DNA from: CAIKZD01 sp041675165
Lineage (GTDB): Bacteria > Patescibacteriota > Minisyncoccia > Moranbacterales > UBA2206
Assembly: GCA_041675165.1 (NCBI GenBank)
Contig: JBAYUI010000007.1
Location: forward strand, 1 to 43,857
Direction of reading: 5' to 3'
DNA: 43,857 nt
This document shows, one piece after another, positions 22,949 to 31,465 of the stretch. A model generated the notes under the pieces. It saw only the letters and a list, made by a program, of their open reading frames with translations. It had not been told where the DNA came from and made no database searches. Within the stretch, counting starts at the first letter, position 1, and every line of letters starts with the position of its first letter. The position numbers and the translations under genes are program-made.

Positions 22949-23374
22949 ATGGCGAAAAAGATAAAAACTATCATCAAACTTCAGATCCAAGCAGGGAAAG
23001 CCAATCCGGCGCCTCCCGTCGGACCGGCGCTCGGACAGCACGGGCTCAACATTCAAGAATTCTGCACGAAATTCAACGACCAAACTAAGGATAAAATGGG
23101 AGACATCATTCCGGCGGAAATCACCATTTTTGAAGACCGCACTTTCAGCTTTGTATTGAAGACTCCTCCAGCATCTGATCTGCTCCGGAAAGCTGCCGGT
23201 ATCCAAAAAGGTTCCGGGAGTCCGTTGAAGGAAAAAGTCGGCAAGATTACCGAAGCGCAACTCCGAGAAATTGCGGAAAAGAAAATGCCGGACATCAATG
23301 CGAATGACATTGAAGCGGCCATGAAGATCATCGGTGGCACGGCGAGAAGCATGGGGATCAAGATCGAAGGTTAA
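22949..23374 (+). CDS. rplK: Ribosomal protein L11
   Basis: 141 residues, normal length. The N-terminal domain has the conserved KANPAPPVGPALGQHGLNI and the C-terminal rRNA-binding domain has GTARSMGIKI. Forms part of the GTPase-associated centre of the 50S subunit. Ten bases after nusG. Confidence 0.97.
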   Translation: MAKKIKTIIKLQIQAGKANPAPPVGPALGQHGLNIQEFCTKFNDQTKDKMGDIIPAEITIFEDRTFSFVLKTPPASDLLRKAAGIQKGSGSPLKEKVGKITEAQLREIAEKKMPDINANDIEAAMKIIGGTARSMGIKIEG

Positions 23375-23432
23375 TTAATAATTTTGTGGGAGATCTGATG
23401 TTACGTCGGATCGCTATCACCACGGAAAATAT

Positions 23433-24122
23433 ATGAAACACGGGAAAAAATATCGAGCGGTAGTCGAAAAGTTTGATAAGTATAAGACATATTCTTTGGA
23501 AGAGGCGATCAAATTTTTGAAAGAAAACAAGATTTCCAAATTTGACGAATCAGTAGAGGTGCACATCCGTACCAATATAGATCCGAAAAAGACCGATCAG
23601 CAACTGCGCGGTACGACAGAGCTGCCACATGGCACCGGCAAGACAAAAAAAGTAGTGGTCATCACGACCACGCACGCCAAGGATGCGAAGGAAGCTGGCG
23701 CGGACGCGGTGGTGGGAGATGAATTTATCGAGAAGATAAAATCCGGTAAGGCTTTCGCGGGAAAAGATGCTTTTGATATTTTAGTAGCGACACCGGAAAT
23801 GATGCCCAAGCTCGCTCCGGTGGCCAAAATTCTGGGACCAAAAGGTCTTATGCCGAATCCCAAAACTGAAACGGTGACGACTAAGATTAAAGAAACAGTG
23901 GCGGCTCTCAAGAGAGGCAAGGTGGCTTTCAAAAATGACAATGGCGCCATCGTGCATCAAGTCGTGGGCAAATTGTCGTTTGAAGAGGCCAAACTCATTG
24001 AAAATATCACTTCTTTTATCAGTAGTCTCGAAAAATTCAAGCCGACCAAATCAAAAGGCAAGCTTATCACTGGGATAAGCGTATCTTCCACGATGGGAGT
24101 GGGCATGAAGGTCAGTATTTAG
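23433..24122 (+). CDS. rplA: Ribosomal protein L1
   Basis: 229 residues, normal length. The GPKGLMPNPKTETVT signature and the KGTGKTKKV-like DNA/RNA-contact segment (ELPHGTGKTKKVVV) identify it. It binds the L1 stalk of 23S rRNA and in many bacteria represses its own operon by binding the mRNA leader. The 58-base gap after rplK contains no obvious L1 binding mimic. A terminator follows 18 bases after the stop. Confidence 0.97.
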   Translation: MKHGKKYRAVVEKFDKYKTYSLEEAIKFLKENKISKFDESVEVHIRTNIDPKKTDQQLRGTTELPHGTGKTKKVVVITTTHAKDAKEAGADAVVGDEFIEKIKSGKAFAGKDAFDILVATPEMMPKLAPVAKILGPKGLMPNPKTETVTTKIKETVAALKRGKVAFKNDNGAIVHQVVGKLSFEEAKLIENITSFISSLEKFKPTKSKGKLITGISVSSTMGVGMKVSI

Positions 24123-24140
24123 TATCTAATATCTAGTATG

Positions 24141-24165
24141 AAAAAACGTCGAAAGGCGTTTTTTT
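24141..24165 (+). terminator. Intrinsic terminator after rplA
   Basis: AAAAAACG / TCGAAAGG / CGTTTTTTT stem with T-run. Confidence 0.8.
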
Positions 24166-24168
24166 GTA

Positions 24169-24197
24169 TTGACGCGGAGAAAAAAGGCTGCTAAAAT
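24169..24197 (+). promoter_or_regulatory. Promoter for the first P-loop kinase gene
   Basis: TTGACG (24169-24174), 17-base spacer, TAAAAT (24192-24197), directly after the rplA terminator. Confidence 0.6.
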
Positions 24198-24244
24198 TAT
24201 CAGGTGTTTTAGAATAAGCCAAGAAAGTATTTAACTGAAATTTT

Positions 24245-24817
24245 ATGGCAGACAGAATTGTTATCGGGCTCATTGGAGAAAAAGGTGCCGGCAAAGGCAC
24301 GGTGGCGGATCACCTGATTGAGAAATATGGGGCGGTGCATTATGGCACGAGCAAAATTTTACGTCGAACTCTGGAGGACATCCATGTGCCGGTGACGCGG
24401 GACAATCTGGTGAAATTGGCCCTGGTCCTGAAAGAAGGTTATGGCCCGTCCATCATTATTGATTCTTTGATCACTGACATGGAAAAAGCTGAAGCGGACA
24501 TCATCATCGCGGACGGCATCCGGATGCATGGAGACGTGGAACCTTTCAGAAAAGAATTCGGAGAAAACTTTTTTTTGGTCTATGTGACGGCCGATCTGAA
24601 ATTGCGTTATGCGCGTACCAAAGCTCGGAAACAAAATGCCGGCGAAGGCGAAGCGACGCTGGAAGAATTTCTGGAAGAAGAAGGGCGCCTGACCGAAGTG
24701 TCCATCCACGAGATCGGTAGGCTTGCGGATTTCAAGATGAACAATAATGGCACAGCTGAAGAACTCATCGCTCAAACGGAGGAGATGATGAAAAAAATCA
24801 CGAATATCCACGGATAG
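24245..24817 (+). CDS. P-loop kinase, NMP/dephospho-CoA kinase-like (paralogue 1)
   Basis: 190 residues. Walker A is GEKGAGKGTVADHL, followed by a substrate-region YGTSKILRRTLEDI, a Walker B-like IIADGIRM, and a lid region rich in Arg/Lys (LRYARTKARKQN). This is the fold of nucleoside monophosphate kinases and dephospho-CoA kinase; similar proteins are found in archaea and candidate phyla. The next gene is a distant paralogue and the following genes make dTMP, so a role as dNMP or dTMP kinase is plausible but not shown. Own promoter and terminator. Confidence 0.8.
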   Translation: MADRIVIGLIGEKGAGKGTVADHLIEKYGAVHYGTSKILRRTLEDIHVPVTRDNLVKLALVLKEGYGPSIIIDSLITDMEKAEADIIIADGIRMHGDVEPFRKEFGENFFLVYVTADLKLRYARTKARKQNAGEGEATLEEFLEEEGRLTEVSIHEIGRLADFKMNNNGTAEELIAQTEEMMKKITNIHG

Positions 24818-24846
24818 GAAACGAATATGTACGAACGAATTCACGA

Positions 24847-24872
24847 ACGCCTCCAAAAGGAGGTGTTTTTTT
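24847..24872 (+). terminator. Intrinsic terminator after the first P-loop kinase
   Basis: ACGCCTCC / AAAA / GGAGGTGT stem followed by a T-run. Confidence 0.75.
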
Positions 24873-24921
24873 ATGACAAGCTGGTTAGTTTTTATGCTGA
24901 TTATGGCGAGGTATGTCAATT

Positions 24922-24950
24922 TTGACCGTTTAAGTGAAAGATAGTAAAAT
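24922..24950 (+). promoter_or_regulatory. Promoter for the deoxynucleotide cluster
   Basis: TTGACC (24922-24927), 17-base spacer, TAAAAT (24945-24950), 12 bases before the ATG at 24963, giving a very short leader. Confidence 0.6.
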
Positions 24951-24962
24951 TAGGGAACTGGT

Positions 24963-25529
24963 ATGAGAAGCAAAGAAAAGAAAATTGTTTTGGCGATTGC
25001 TGGCGACATTGCCGCCGGCAAGAACGCAATGGCCGACTATATTGAGAAAAAATATGGTGGGCACAGTTATCGTTCCTCGGAAGTTTTGCGTGATATTTTG
25101 CAAAGGTTGGATCTTCCGGAAAGTCGGGAGAATATGCAAAAAACTTCCACGATGATTCGTGAGCATTTCGGGAAGGATATTATTTCTAAAGTTGCCGCCT
25201 TCGATCTTTCTAAAATCAAGAACAAAATCATCGCCATCAACGGTGTGCGTCGATTGTCCGACATCGAAGCGCTCAAGAAAGATTTCACGGTGAAACTGAT
25301 TTATGTCGAAGCTGACGCGAAAAAAAGATTTGAACGGATCGGAAGGCGCAAAGAGAACAGTGATGAACGTCAAAAAACTTTCGCGCAGTTCAAAAAAGAC
25401 CATCTGAAAGAAGCGGAAGGGCAGATCGGGAGTTTGAAAAAAGAGGCAGACTTCGTGATTTTGAACAATAGTACTAAGAGAGATTTTTATAGGGAAATAG
25501 ACGAGGTAATTAAAAAAATAATCAAGTAA
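24963..25529 (+). CDS. P-loop kinase, NMP/dephospho-CoA kinase-like (paralogue 2)
   Basis: 188 residues. The P-loop is GDIAAGKNAMADYI, in which the usual Ser/Thr after Lys is Asn, a notable change at the magnesium-contact residue. SYRSSEVLRDIL corresponds to YGTSKILRRTL in paralogue 1, and IIAINGVRRLSD to its Walker B region; the lid is KKRFERIGRRKENS. So the two genes derive from one ancestor. First gene of a tightly spaced cluster with dCMP deaminase (5 bases away) and thyA. Could be a nucleotide kinase with altered metal use. Confidence 0.8.
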   Translation: MRSKEKKIVLAIAGDIAAGKNAMADYIEKKYGGHSYRSSEVLRDILQRLDLPESRENMQKTSTMIREHFGKDIISKVAAFDLSKIKNKIIAINGVRRLSDIEALKKDFTVKLIYVEADAKKRFERIGRRKENSDERQKTFAQFKKDHLKEAEGQIGSLKKEADFVILNNSTKRDFYREIDEVIKKIIK

Positions 25530-25533
25530 AAAA

Positions 25534-26103
25534 ATGGCAAGCAAAAAAAAGTTCAAGAGTACGCGGATAAGTTGGGATGAGACGTTTATGAATATGGCTA
25601 CGCTGCTGACGCGGCGAGTTTCTTGCATTGTGGTGAAGACGGCGGCTGTCTATGTTGATCCGGGTCACAGAGTCGTTTCTATCGGGTATAACGGTCCGGT
25701 CAAGGGCGGATATAATTGTGATGAAGTCGGTTGCGCTAAGATAGATGGCAATCCGAAAACTGGCAAACTTGAAAGATGCCGCGGGGCGCACGCTGAAATC
25801 AATGGTATCATTAACGCGGCCAATCCGAGATCCTTGGAAGGAGCGACACTTTATACTGTGAAATATCCTTGCTTTGACTGTATGAAGGCTTTGGCCAATG
25901 CTGGAATAAAAGAAATTATATACTTTGAAAAATATTTACGCACTCAGACTGGCGGAGAAAAATTTGAAGAAGAGACTGAATCTGAGGATTTGGCCAAATT
26001 GAAAAAAATCAAAGTCAGAAAATTCAAGGGAATTGTGCTTTGTCCACCAGCAGAAAGCTTTGATTCGAAAGAAAATAAGAAAAGAGAAAAAGAGTGTTGT
26101 TAA
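25534..26103 (+). CDS. Deoxycytidylate (dCMP) deaminase
   Basis: 189 residues of the zinc cytidine-deaminase fold. GAHAEINGI gives the zinc His and catalytic Glu; PCFDCMKAL gives the two zinc Cys. The N-terminal TRRVSCIVVKTAAVYVDPGHRVVSIGYNG and the CDEVGC segment match the dCMP deaminase/ComEB group. It converts dCMP to dUMP, feeding the thymidylate synthase encoded 21 bases downstream. A Lys-rich tail ends in two Cys. Alternative: a riboflavin or tRNA deaminase, less likely given context. Confidence 0.92.
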   Translation: MASKKKFKSTRISWDETFMNMATLLTRRVSCIVVKTAAVYVDPGHRVVSIGYNGPVKGGYNCDEVGCAKIDGNPKTGKLERCRGAHAEINGIINAANPRSLEGATLYTVKYPCFDCMKALANAGIKEIIYFEKYLRTQTGGEKFEEETESEDLAKLKKIKVRKFKGIVLCPPAESFDSKENKKREKECC

Positions 26104-26124
26104 TTATTTAGCTTTAAAATTTTT

Positions 26125-27132
26125 ATGACACAAGATAAAAAACATCCTGAGTATCAATATCTGGATCTTTTGCAAGATATTATGGATAACGGTTCGGATA
26201 AAGAATTGTTTTTCACGCCGGAAGTCCTGGAACAGTATAAAGACAGAGGAGTGGAGGCTCCTCATATCCGCTCTCTTTTCGGGCGACAGATTCGTTTCGA
26301 CCTTTCCAAAGGCTTTCCACTGCTGACCACTAAGAAAACTTTTTTTCGCGGCATTGCCGTTGAACTTCTGTGGTTTCTGAGCGGATCTTCCAATATTAAA
26401 TATCTGGTTGATAATGATGTGCATATTTGGGACGAGTGGGCTTGGAAGAGATTTCACAAACATTGTTTGGAAAATGAACTGGATAAAGATATGCTTCAGG
26501 CTGACTTCATTGCTAAGATCAAAAGCGAACCAGAGGACAGTGAATTTGTGAAAAAGTGGGGTGATCTGATTACAATCTATGGACGGATGTGGCGGCGTTG
26601 GCCGGGCAGCGGTGGGCGTGAGATTGATCAATTGGGTTGGGTGATTGCAGGACTCAAAGATAAGCCCTTTCGCAAATCCTATGTCGTTTCCGCGTGGAAT
26701 CCTGATTTCATCTATGCAATGGCTGCGCCGGAAAATCGGAGCGAGGTGCCGCCTTTTTGTCACACTACTTTTCAGTTCGCCGTGACGGAAGGGAATAAAT
26801 TAAATCTAGGACTCTATCAAAGGAGTGCGGACAGTTTTTTGGGTGTGCCGTTCAACATTGCCAGCTATGCTTTACTCCTTCAAATGGTGGCGCAAGTGAC
26901 GGGATTGGAAGTGGGAGAATTTGTGCATAGTTTCGGCGATGTGCATTATTATTCCAATCATCTGGAACAGATTAATGAACAGCTGAAGCGCGAACCAAAA
27001 CCATTCCCGACTGTAAAACTAAATCCGGAAATAAAAAACATTGATGATTTCAAATTGGAAGATATAACTTTGGAAAACTATGACCCACATCCGCCGCTCA
27101 AAGCCGAGATTGCGAATATTGGGGGATTCTAA
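26125..27132 (+). CDS. thyA: Thymidylate synthase ThyA
   Basis: 335 residues. Methylates dUMP with methylene-THF. Motifs: LTTKKTFFRGIAVELLWFLSG, IYGRMWRRWPG, SAWNP, the active-site PPFCHTTFQF, and QRSADSFLGVPFNIASYALL, HSFGDVHYY. The nucleophile Cys lies in PPFCH; many enzymes have PPCH with one residue fewer. QRSAD has Ala where bacterial enzymes usually have Cys/Val. It needs DHFR to recycle folate, and a DHFR-like gene is 609 bases downstream, as expected for ThyA rather than ThyX. Confidence 0.96.
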   Translation: MTQDKKHPEYQYLDLLQDIMDNGSDKELFFTPEVLEQYKDRGVEAPHIRSLFGRQIRFDLSKGFPLLTTKKTFFRGIAVELLWFLSGSSNIKYLVDNDVHIWDEWAWKRFHKHCLENELDKDMLQADFIAKIKSEPEDSEFVKKWGDLITIYGRMWRRWPGSGGREIDQLGWVIAGLKDKPFRKSYVVSAWNPDFIYAMAAPENRSEVPPFCHTTFQFAVTEGNKLNLGLYQRSADSFLGVPFNIASYALLLQMVAQVTGLEVGEFVHSFGDVHYYSNHLEQINEQLKREPKPFPTVKLNPEIKNIDDFKLEDITLENYDPHPPLKAEIANIGGF

Positions 27133-27151
27133 TTTATGAACAATAAATTAA

Positions 27152-27736
27152 ATGAAACTTGAAAAGGAATTGGAAGAAAAGATAAAAGAAGAAATTATTA
27201 GTCTTTTGGAAAAGGGGAAACCCAATTGGGACATCCCACACACTCTTTCTGCGGTGAAGTGGATGAAAAAGTTAGTCAAGGAGACCGGAGCGGATGAGAA
27301 AATTATGGTTACGGCTATATATTTTCATGACACCGGATATCCAGAGCTTGAGAAGAAATATAATTTTGAGGAATCTATAGCCGCTAAAAATAATCATGCC
27401 AAAAGAGGAGCTGATTTTGCTAAGAAGTTTTTAAATGAATTGCGCGAATTCTCCGAAGGTGATATTGAAGAGATTTGCAGATTGATTGAAAATCATGATG
27501 TGCATGACAATATAGATGAAGATGATTTGAATCGACAATTGATATTTGAAGCCGATGGTTTGGCGCAGTTGGATTGGGAGGCTTGTCCACCAAATTTTGA
27601 CAAGGAGAACTGCTTGAAATGGATTGAAAAGTATTTTGAAATTGAAAGACCATTGAAACTTTGGAAAACTAATCTGGGGTTGGAAAAAATAATAGAACTT
27701 AAGAAGAAGACAGAGGTTTATTGGGATAATAAATAA
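27152..27736 (+). CDS. HD-domain phosphohydrolase
   Basis: 194 residues with the HD metal set: DIPHTLSAV, then IYFHDTGYPE, then NHAKRGADFA, and ENHDVHD with a later Asp (FEADGLAQLD). HD proteins of this size cleave phosphate from nucleotides or (p)ppGpp-like molecules. Between thyA and the DHFR-like gene it is likely to act on a (deoxy)nucleotide, like YfbR 5'-nucleotidases; that is inference. Spacing is 19 and 4 bases to neighbours. Confidence 0.8.
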   Translation: MKLEKELEEKIKEEIISLLEKGKPNWDIPHTLSAVKWMKKLVKETGADEKIMVTAIYFHDTGYPELEKKYNFEESIAAKNNHAKRGADFAKKFLNELREFSEGDIEEICRLIENHDVHDNIDEDDLNRQLIFEADGLAQLDWEACPPNFDKENCLKWIEKYFEIERPLKLWKTNLGLEKIIELKKKTEVYWDNK

Positions 27737-27740
27737 AACA

Positions 27741-28241
27741 ATGAAAATTATTTTGGTCATGGCGGCTACACTGGACGGAAGGATTGCCAAAACGAGCAAT
27801 CATTTTCCAGATTGGACGAGCCGCGAAGATAAAAAGTTTTTTCAGCGGGTTTCCAAGGAAGCTGGCGTGGTGATTATGGGCGAGAAAACTTTTGCCACTT
27901 TCCCATCCCCCTTGAAAGATAGGCTGAATGTCGTTTTCACTATGGAAGAAAATCAACCAGTAATAGAAGGTGTGAAATGGGTGAAGGGCGAGCCGGAAGA
28001 GGTACTAAAAGAATTGGAAAAAATGGGATACGGAACAGCTATTTTGGGCGGTGGCGCGGCGGTGAATGGAATGTTTCTCGAAAAAAAGTTGATCGATGAA
28101 ATTTATGTGACTATTGAACCGAAAATTTTCGGTGATGGATTGTCGCTGTTCAAGGGTGATTTTGAGGTGAATTTAAAACTGAAAGAGATTGAGAAGATTA
28201 ATGATAATTCGGTGGTGTTGAAGTATGAAGTTTTGAAATAA
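27741..28241 (+). CDS. Dihydrofolate reductase-like protein (DHFR/RibD family)
   Basis: 166 residues. It starts MKIILVMAATLDGRIAK, with DWTSREDKKFF and VVIMGEKTF, RLNVVFT, then GYGTAILGGGAAVNGMFLEKKLIDEIYVTI. That is the shared fold of DHFR and the RibD reductase domain. With thyA three genes upstream it most likely regenerates tetrahydrofolate; the RibD-like form would reduce a riboflavin intermediate, for which no other gene is present. 166 residues fits either. Confidence 0.85.
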   Translation: MKIILVMAATLDGRIAKTSNHFPDWTSREDKKFFQRVSKEAGVVIMGEKTFATFPSPLKDRLNVVFTMEENQPVIEGVKWVKGEPEEVLKELEKMGYGTAILGGGAAVNGMFLEKKLIDEIYVTIEPKIFGDGLSLFKGDFEVNLKLKEIEKINDNSVVLKYEVLK

Positions 28242-28247
28242 AAAAAT

Positions 28248-28613
28248 ATGAAAAAGATTTATGTTGCTCATGCGAGTAATTACTCGGATTTTAAAGAGAC
28301 ATTATACTCTCCATTAAAAACGCTTAAGGACTTTGAATTTATTTTTCCTTATGAAAAAGAAGGCGAGATGGAATCAACTAAGGGAATTATAAAGGATTGT
28401 GATTTGTTCATAGGAGATGTATCTTTTCAGAAATTGGGCACGGGAATTGAAATAGGTTGGGCGGATTCTTTTGATGTACCGATACTACTTGTTTATAAAA
28501 AAGGTTCGAGCCTTTCCAGATCTCTAAATATCGTTACAGATAATTTTTTAGAATATGATAGCGTGGAAGATAATTTAGTAGATATAGCAAGCGCAATTAA
28601 TAAAATAATCTAG
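28248..28613 (+). CDS. Nucleoside 2-deoxyribosyltransferase-like protein
   Basis: 121 residues. The C-terminal half has IIKDCDLFIGDVS and GTGIEIGWADSFDVPILLVYKKG, the pattern of nucleoside deoxyribosyltransferase and DNPH1-type N-glycosidases (an Asp in the I.DCD motif and the GxExGxA catalytic Glu). It could cleave or exchange the base of deoxynucleotides, fitting the cluster. The N-terminus (KIYVAHASNYSDFKETLYSPL) is short. Not certain: related folds include TIR-like and SLOG domains. Confidence 0.7.
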   Translation: MKKIYVAHASNYSDFKETLYSPLKTLKDFEFIFPYEKEGEMESTKGIIKDCDLFIGDVSFQKLGTGIEIGWADSFDVPILLVYKKGSSLSRSLNIVTDNFLEYDSVEDNLVDIASAINKII

Positions 28614-28621
28614 CAAACCTT

Positions 28622-29290
28622 ATGAAATACGAAGTGGAAATCAAAAGTCTTTTGCAGACAAATGAGAATGCGCAGAAACTTAGGGATAAGTTGGCTGAGC
28701 AAGGGATTGAAATCAAGAACAAATACAAGCAGCTCAACCATTATTTTTTGAATGATGGTGATTTTGCCAAATTGGAAGAAAAACTTTTAACATTGTTTTC
28801 TGATGATAAAAAAGAAAAACTGAAGAAAATTCTAGAAGAAGGCAAAAACCATTCCTTGAGAACGCGCGAGATGAACGGCGAGGCGTTCTTTGTGGTCAAG
28901 GCTTCGGTGGATGACACCACTTCGTCGAATGGAATCTTGCGCATGGAATTTGAAGAGGCCGCCGGCATTCCGATGGATGCTCTCGACAAACTTTTGGAAG
29001 AAGCAGGCTTTTCCTATCAAGCTAAATGGTCGCGCGAAAGAGAAGAATATGGCAAAGATGATTTCTACATCACCATCGACAAGAATGCCGGTTATGGCTA
29101 TTTGTCAGAATTTGAAATCCAAACCGAAGATGAAAATAGTCTAGCTGAGGTGAAACAAAGAATTCTTGATTTGATGAGCGAACTGGGTCTCGAAGAACTT
29201 TCTCAAGACAGACTGGAGCGGATGTTCAAGTTTTACAATGAAAATTGGCGGGAATATTATGGCACGGAAAATGTTTTCAATGTGGAGTAG
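28622..29290 (+). CDS. CYTH-domain protein (triphosphate tunnel enzyme-like)
   Basis: 222 residues. It opens KYEVEIKSLL, with the ExExK motif of CYTH (CyaB/thiamine triphosphatase) proteins. Further tunnel residues appear in HSLRTREM, FFVVKASV, RMEFEEA, KWSREREEY, and YITIDKNAGYGYLSEFEIQ. CYTH enzymes bind triphosphates with magnesium; some are adenylyl cyclases, most are triphosphatases. Which applies here cannot be told. Last gene of the deoxynucleotide cluster, 8 bases after its neighbour. Confidence 0.85.
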   Translation: MKYEVEIKSLLQTNENAQKLRDKLAEQGIEIKNKYKQLNHYFLNDGDFAKLEEKLLTLFSDDKKEKLKKILEEGKNHSLRTREMNGEAFFVVKASVDDTTSSNGILRMEFEEAAGIPMDALDKLLEEAGFSYQAKWSREREEYGKDDFYITIDKNAGYGYLSEFEIQTEDENSLAEVKQRILDLMSELGLEELSQDRLERMFKFYNENWREYYGTENVFNVE

Positions 29291-29297
29291 CTAAATA

Positions 29298-29326
29298 TTG
29301 CTAAATTTGAAGATATTGGCTAGAAT
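29298..29326 (+). promoter_or_regulatory. Promoter for gatB
   Basis: TTGCTA (29298-29303), 17-base spacer, TAGAAT (29321-29326), 34 bases before the ATG. Confidence 0.5.
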
Positions 29327-29360
29327 AGTAGAGAAGAATAATAGTTAGACATATTTAGAT

Positions 29361-30977
29361 ATGGCCAAATATACACCAGTTATTGGGATGGAAGTGCATG
29401 TGGAGTTGAAAACCAAATCCAAGATGTTTTGTGATTCCAAAAATGGTTTGGGATTGGAGCGGGAACCAAATGTGAACATCTGTCCGGTTTGCACGGGTCA
29501 GCCGGGGACTTTGCCGGTGCCCAACTCCCAAGCGATTGAATTTGTGCAATTGGCCGGTTTGGCTTTGGGTTGCACATTGCGTTTGGATTCCAAGTTTGAC
29601 CGCAAGAACTATTTCTATCCGGATCTGCCGAAGGGTTATCAGATTTCGCAGTATGACCAGCCGTTGTGTGAAGGGGGAGTTTTGGAAATTGGTGTGCCCG
29701 CCACAACCCCTCCCCAGCCATCCCCTGAGTACAGGGGAGGGGGCCGTAGAATTGGAATTACGCGCATCCATCTGGAAGAAGATACGGGGAAACTCATCCA
29801 TCCGAAGGGCGTCAATTATACCTTGGTCGATTTCAATCGGGCCGGGGTGCCGCTCATGGAACTCGTAACTGAACCGGACATTGAGACGGGTGAAGAGGCG
29901 CGGCTGTTTTGTCAGAAGTTGCAGCAGATCTGCCGATACCTCGAAATTTCGGACGCGGATATGGAAAAAGGTATGATGCGGTGCGAAGCGAACATTTCAC
30001 TATATAAAGAGGGCGAGGATAAATTATCCGGCACCAAAGTGGAAGTGAAAAACATCAATAGTTTCAAATTCGTGGAAAAAGCCATTGCCTTTGAAATTGA
30101 AAGACAGACTGAACTTTTAGACAAAGGGAAAGAAATCGTGCAAGAGACGCGCGGGTGGGATGCTAATCGGGGTGAAACAGTGTCGCAACGAAAAAAGGAA
30201 TCGGCCCATGACTATCGCTATTTCCCAGAGCCGGACATTCCGCCGCTCAGATTTGATGAGAATTACGTCGAAAATTTAAGAAAGAAATTGCCGGAATTGC
30301 CGGATGCTAAAACTGCTCGCTTTGAAAAAGAATACAATCTGCCAGCGGATGATGTGACTGTCCTGACGGCGCAAAAGGATTTGGCGCAGTATTTTGAAAA
30401 CGTAACGAGCGAACTTTTGGAAAAGATTGAAAGCGGCGAAGTGAAAGCGGAAAAAGAAAAAGCGATCAAGCTGGCAGTCAACTATATCATTACAGAACTG
30501 CGCAAGCATTTGTCGGAACATGGCCATGGTATGAGCGACATCAAGATTACGCCGGAAAATTACGCGGAGTTCATCGGCACTGTGGCGGACGGAAAAATCA
30601 ATTCCACCGCGGCACAGACCGTGTTGGCCGAAATGTACAAGACTGGAGGCGATCCGTCACAAATCATTGCGGAAAAAAATCTAGCGCAACTGGATGGTGG
30701 CGATGAAATGGAGGCAATGGTGGATAAAGTGCTGGCGGCCAATGAAAGCTCCGTGGCGGATTTCAAAGCCGGCAAAGAGAATGCCTTGAAATTCCTGATG
30801 GGACAAGTAATGTCGGCTACGCAAGGAAGAGCTAACCCCATGGCTGTTAATGAATTACTCAGAAAGAAATTATCAGGCAATACAGATGTCAGATCCGCCT
30901 CTGGCGGAAAAGAATCGGGCGGCAAAGCTAATCCGAAGAGTGCGATGGATATGATCAAAGAAAAATTATCACAATGA
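29361..30977 (+). CDS. gatB: Aspartyl/glutamyl-tRNA amidotransferase subunit B
   Basis: 538 residues. GatB activates Glu/Asp on misacylated tRNA for amidation with GatA and GatC. Diagnostic: VIGMEVHVELKT, SKMFCDSKN, VCTGQPGTLPVPN, KNYFYPDLPKGYQISQYDQPLC, RIGITRIHLEEDTGKL, DFNRAGVPLMELVTEPD, MMRCEANIS, KVEVKNINSF, and the YqeY-like tail. Slightly longer than the usual 475-490 residues: a P1 insert (TPPQPSPEYRGGG, about residues 115-128) lies between LEIGVP and RRIGITR, and a short palindrome (30894-30908) is read in the C-terminal linker. gatA and gatC are not in the window. Single-gene unit with promoter and terminator. Confidence 0.97.
   Translation: MAKYTPVIGMEVHVELKTKSKMFCDSKNGLGLEREPNVNICPVCTGQPGTLPVPNSQAIEFVQLAGLALGCTLRLDSKFDRKNYFYPDLPKGYQISQYDQPLCEGGVLEIGVPATTPPQPSPEYRGGGRRIGITRIHLEEDTGKLIHPKGVNYTLVDFNRAGVPLMELVTEPDIETGEEARLFCQKLQQICRYLEISDADMEKGMMRCEANISLYKEGEDKLSGTKVEVKNINSFKFVEKAIAFEIERQTELLDKGKEIVQETRGWDANRGETVSQRKKESAHDYRYFPEPDIPPLRFDENYVENLRKKLPELPDAKTARFEKEYNLPADDVTVLTAQKDLAQYFENVTSELLEKIESGEVKAEKEKAIKLAVNYIITELRKHLSEHGHGMSDIKITPENYAEFIGTVADGKINSTAAQTVLAEMYKTGGDPSQIIAEKNLAQLDGGDEMEAMVDKVLAANESSVADFKAGKENALKFLMGQVMSATQGRANPMAVNELLRKKLSGNTDVRSASGGKESGGKANPKSAMDMIKEKLSQ
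29705..29743 (+). repeat. P1 palindromic element in gatB, copy 8
   Basis: AACCCCTCCCCAGCCATCCC, then CCTGAGTACAGG core and GGGGGCC. One C-to-A change from copy 1. Read in frame as TPPQPSPEYRGGG. Confidence 0.92.
30894..30908. repeat. Short palindrome in gatB tail
   Basis: TCCGCC-TCT-GGCGGA, translated in the C-terminal Ser/Gly/Lys linker (RSASGGKESGGK), followed by another GGGCGGC word. Confidence 0.65.
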
Positions 30978-30983
30978 CATTTG

Positions 30984-31017
30984 AAAAGCTTTCCCATTGA
31001 CGGAAAGCTTTTTTTAT
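30984..31017 (+). terminator. Intrinsic terminator after gatB
   Basis: AAAAGCTTTCC / GGAAAGCTTTT with a T-run. Confidence 0.85.
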
Positions 31018-31082
31018 GATAAGTTAGGTGGAAGTATAAAATAGGAGGAAGTTGCTCCTTAACAATCAATGGGGAGAAAAGT

Positions 31083-31430
31083 ATGGTTTCTGGAGAAGCT
31101 GAAGGCACGGAGAGTGGTCAAAAAGCAATTCTGAAAACAAAATTCAGAATAACGATGTTTGTGTGTTATGGCGGAAAACTTATTGGGATGATTAATCCAG
31201 CGGGGAGTGATTTTCCCGGTCAAATCGTTAAAAGTCCTTTGTGTGGGTTAACTGACAATTCTGATACGCAATGGCTTGTTGTTGCGCCAAGCGTTTCGGG
31301 TAATGGATTGTTGGATTCTATTAAGGCGGTTTTTCCGAAACTGAGAGATGGGGTTGTAAGTATAGAGGAGGTGCAAGTGGGAATGCCGGAAAGCCATATT
31401 GAGTCTCCCGACATTCTTTGCAGATGCTGA
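31083..31430 (+). CDS. Hypothetical small protein, SD-led
   Basis: 115 residues, unrecognised. It begins MVSGEAEGTESGQKAIL, then a core with FRITMFVCYGGKLIGMINPAGSD, SPLCGLTDNSDTQWLVVAPSVSG and a C-terminal VGMPESHIESPDILCRC; three to four Cys are present. The region has a strong SD (GGGGAG, 7 bases before ATG) and a TATAAAAT at about 31037. No signal peptide. It is followed 35 bases later by another orphan Cys-containing small gene, with which it may form a unit ending at the terminator at 31713. Confidence 0.6.
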   Translation: MVSGEAEGTESGQKAILKTKFRITMFVCYGGKLIGMINPAGSDFPGQIVKSPLCGLTDNSDTQWLVVAPSVSGNGLLDSIKAVFPKLRDGVVSIEEVQVGMPESHIESPDILCRC

Positions 31431-31465
31431 TGGTGTGTAAAACAATCAACAAAAAGAGGTGTTAA

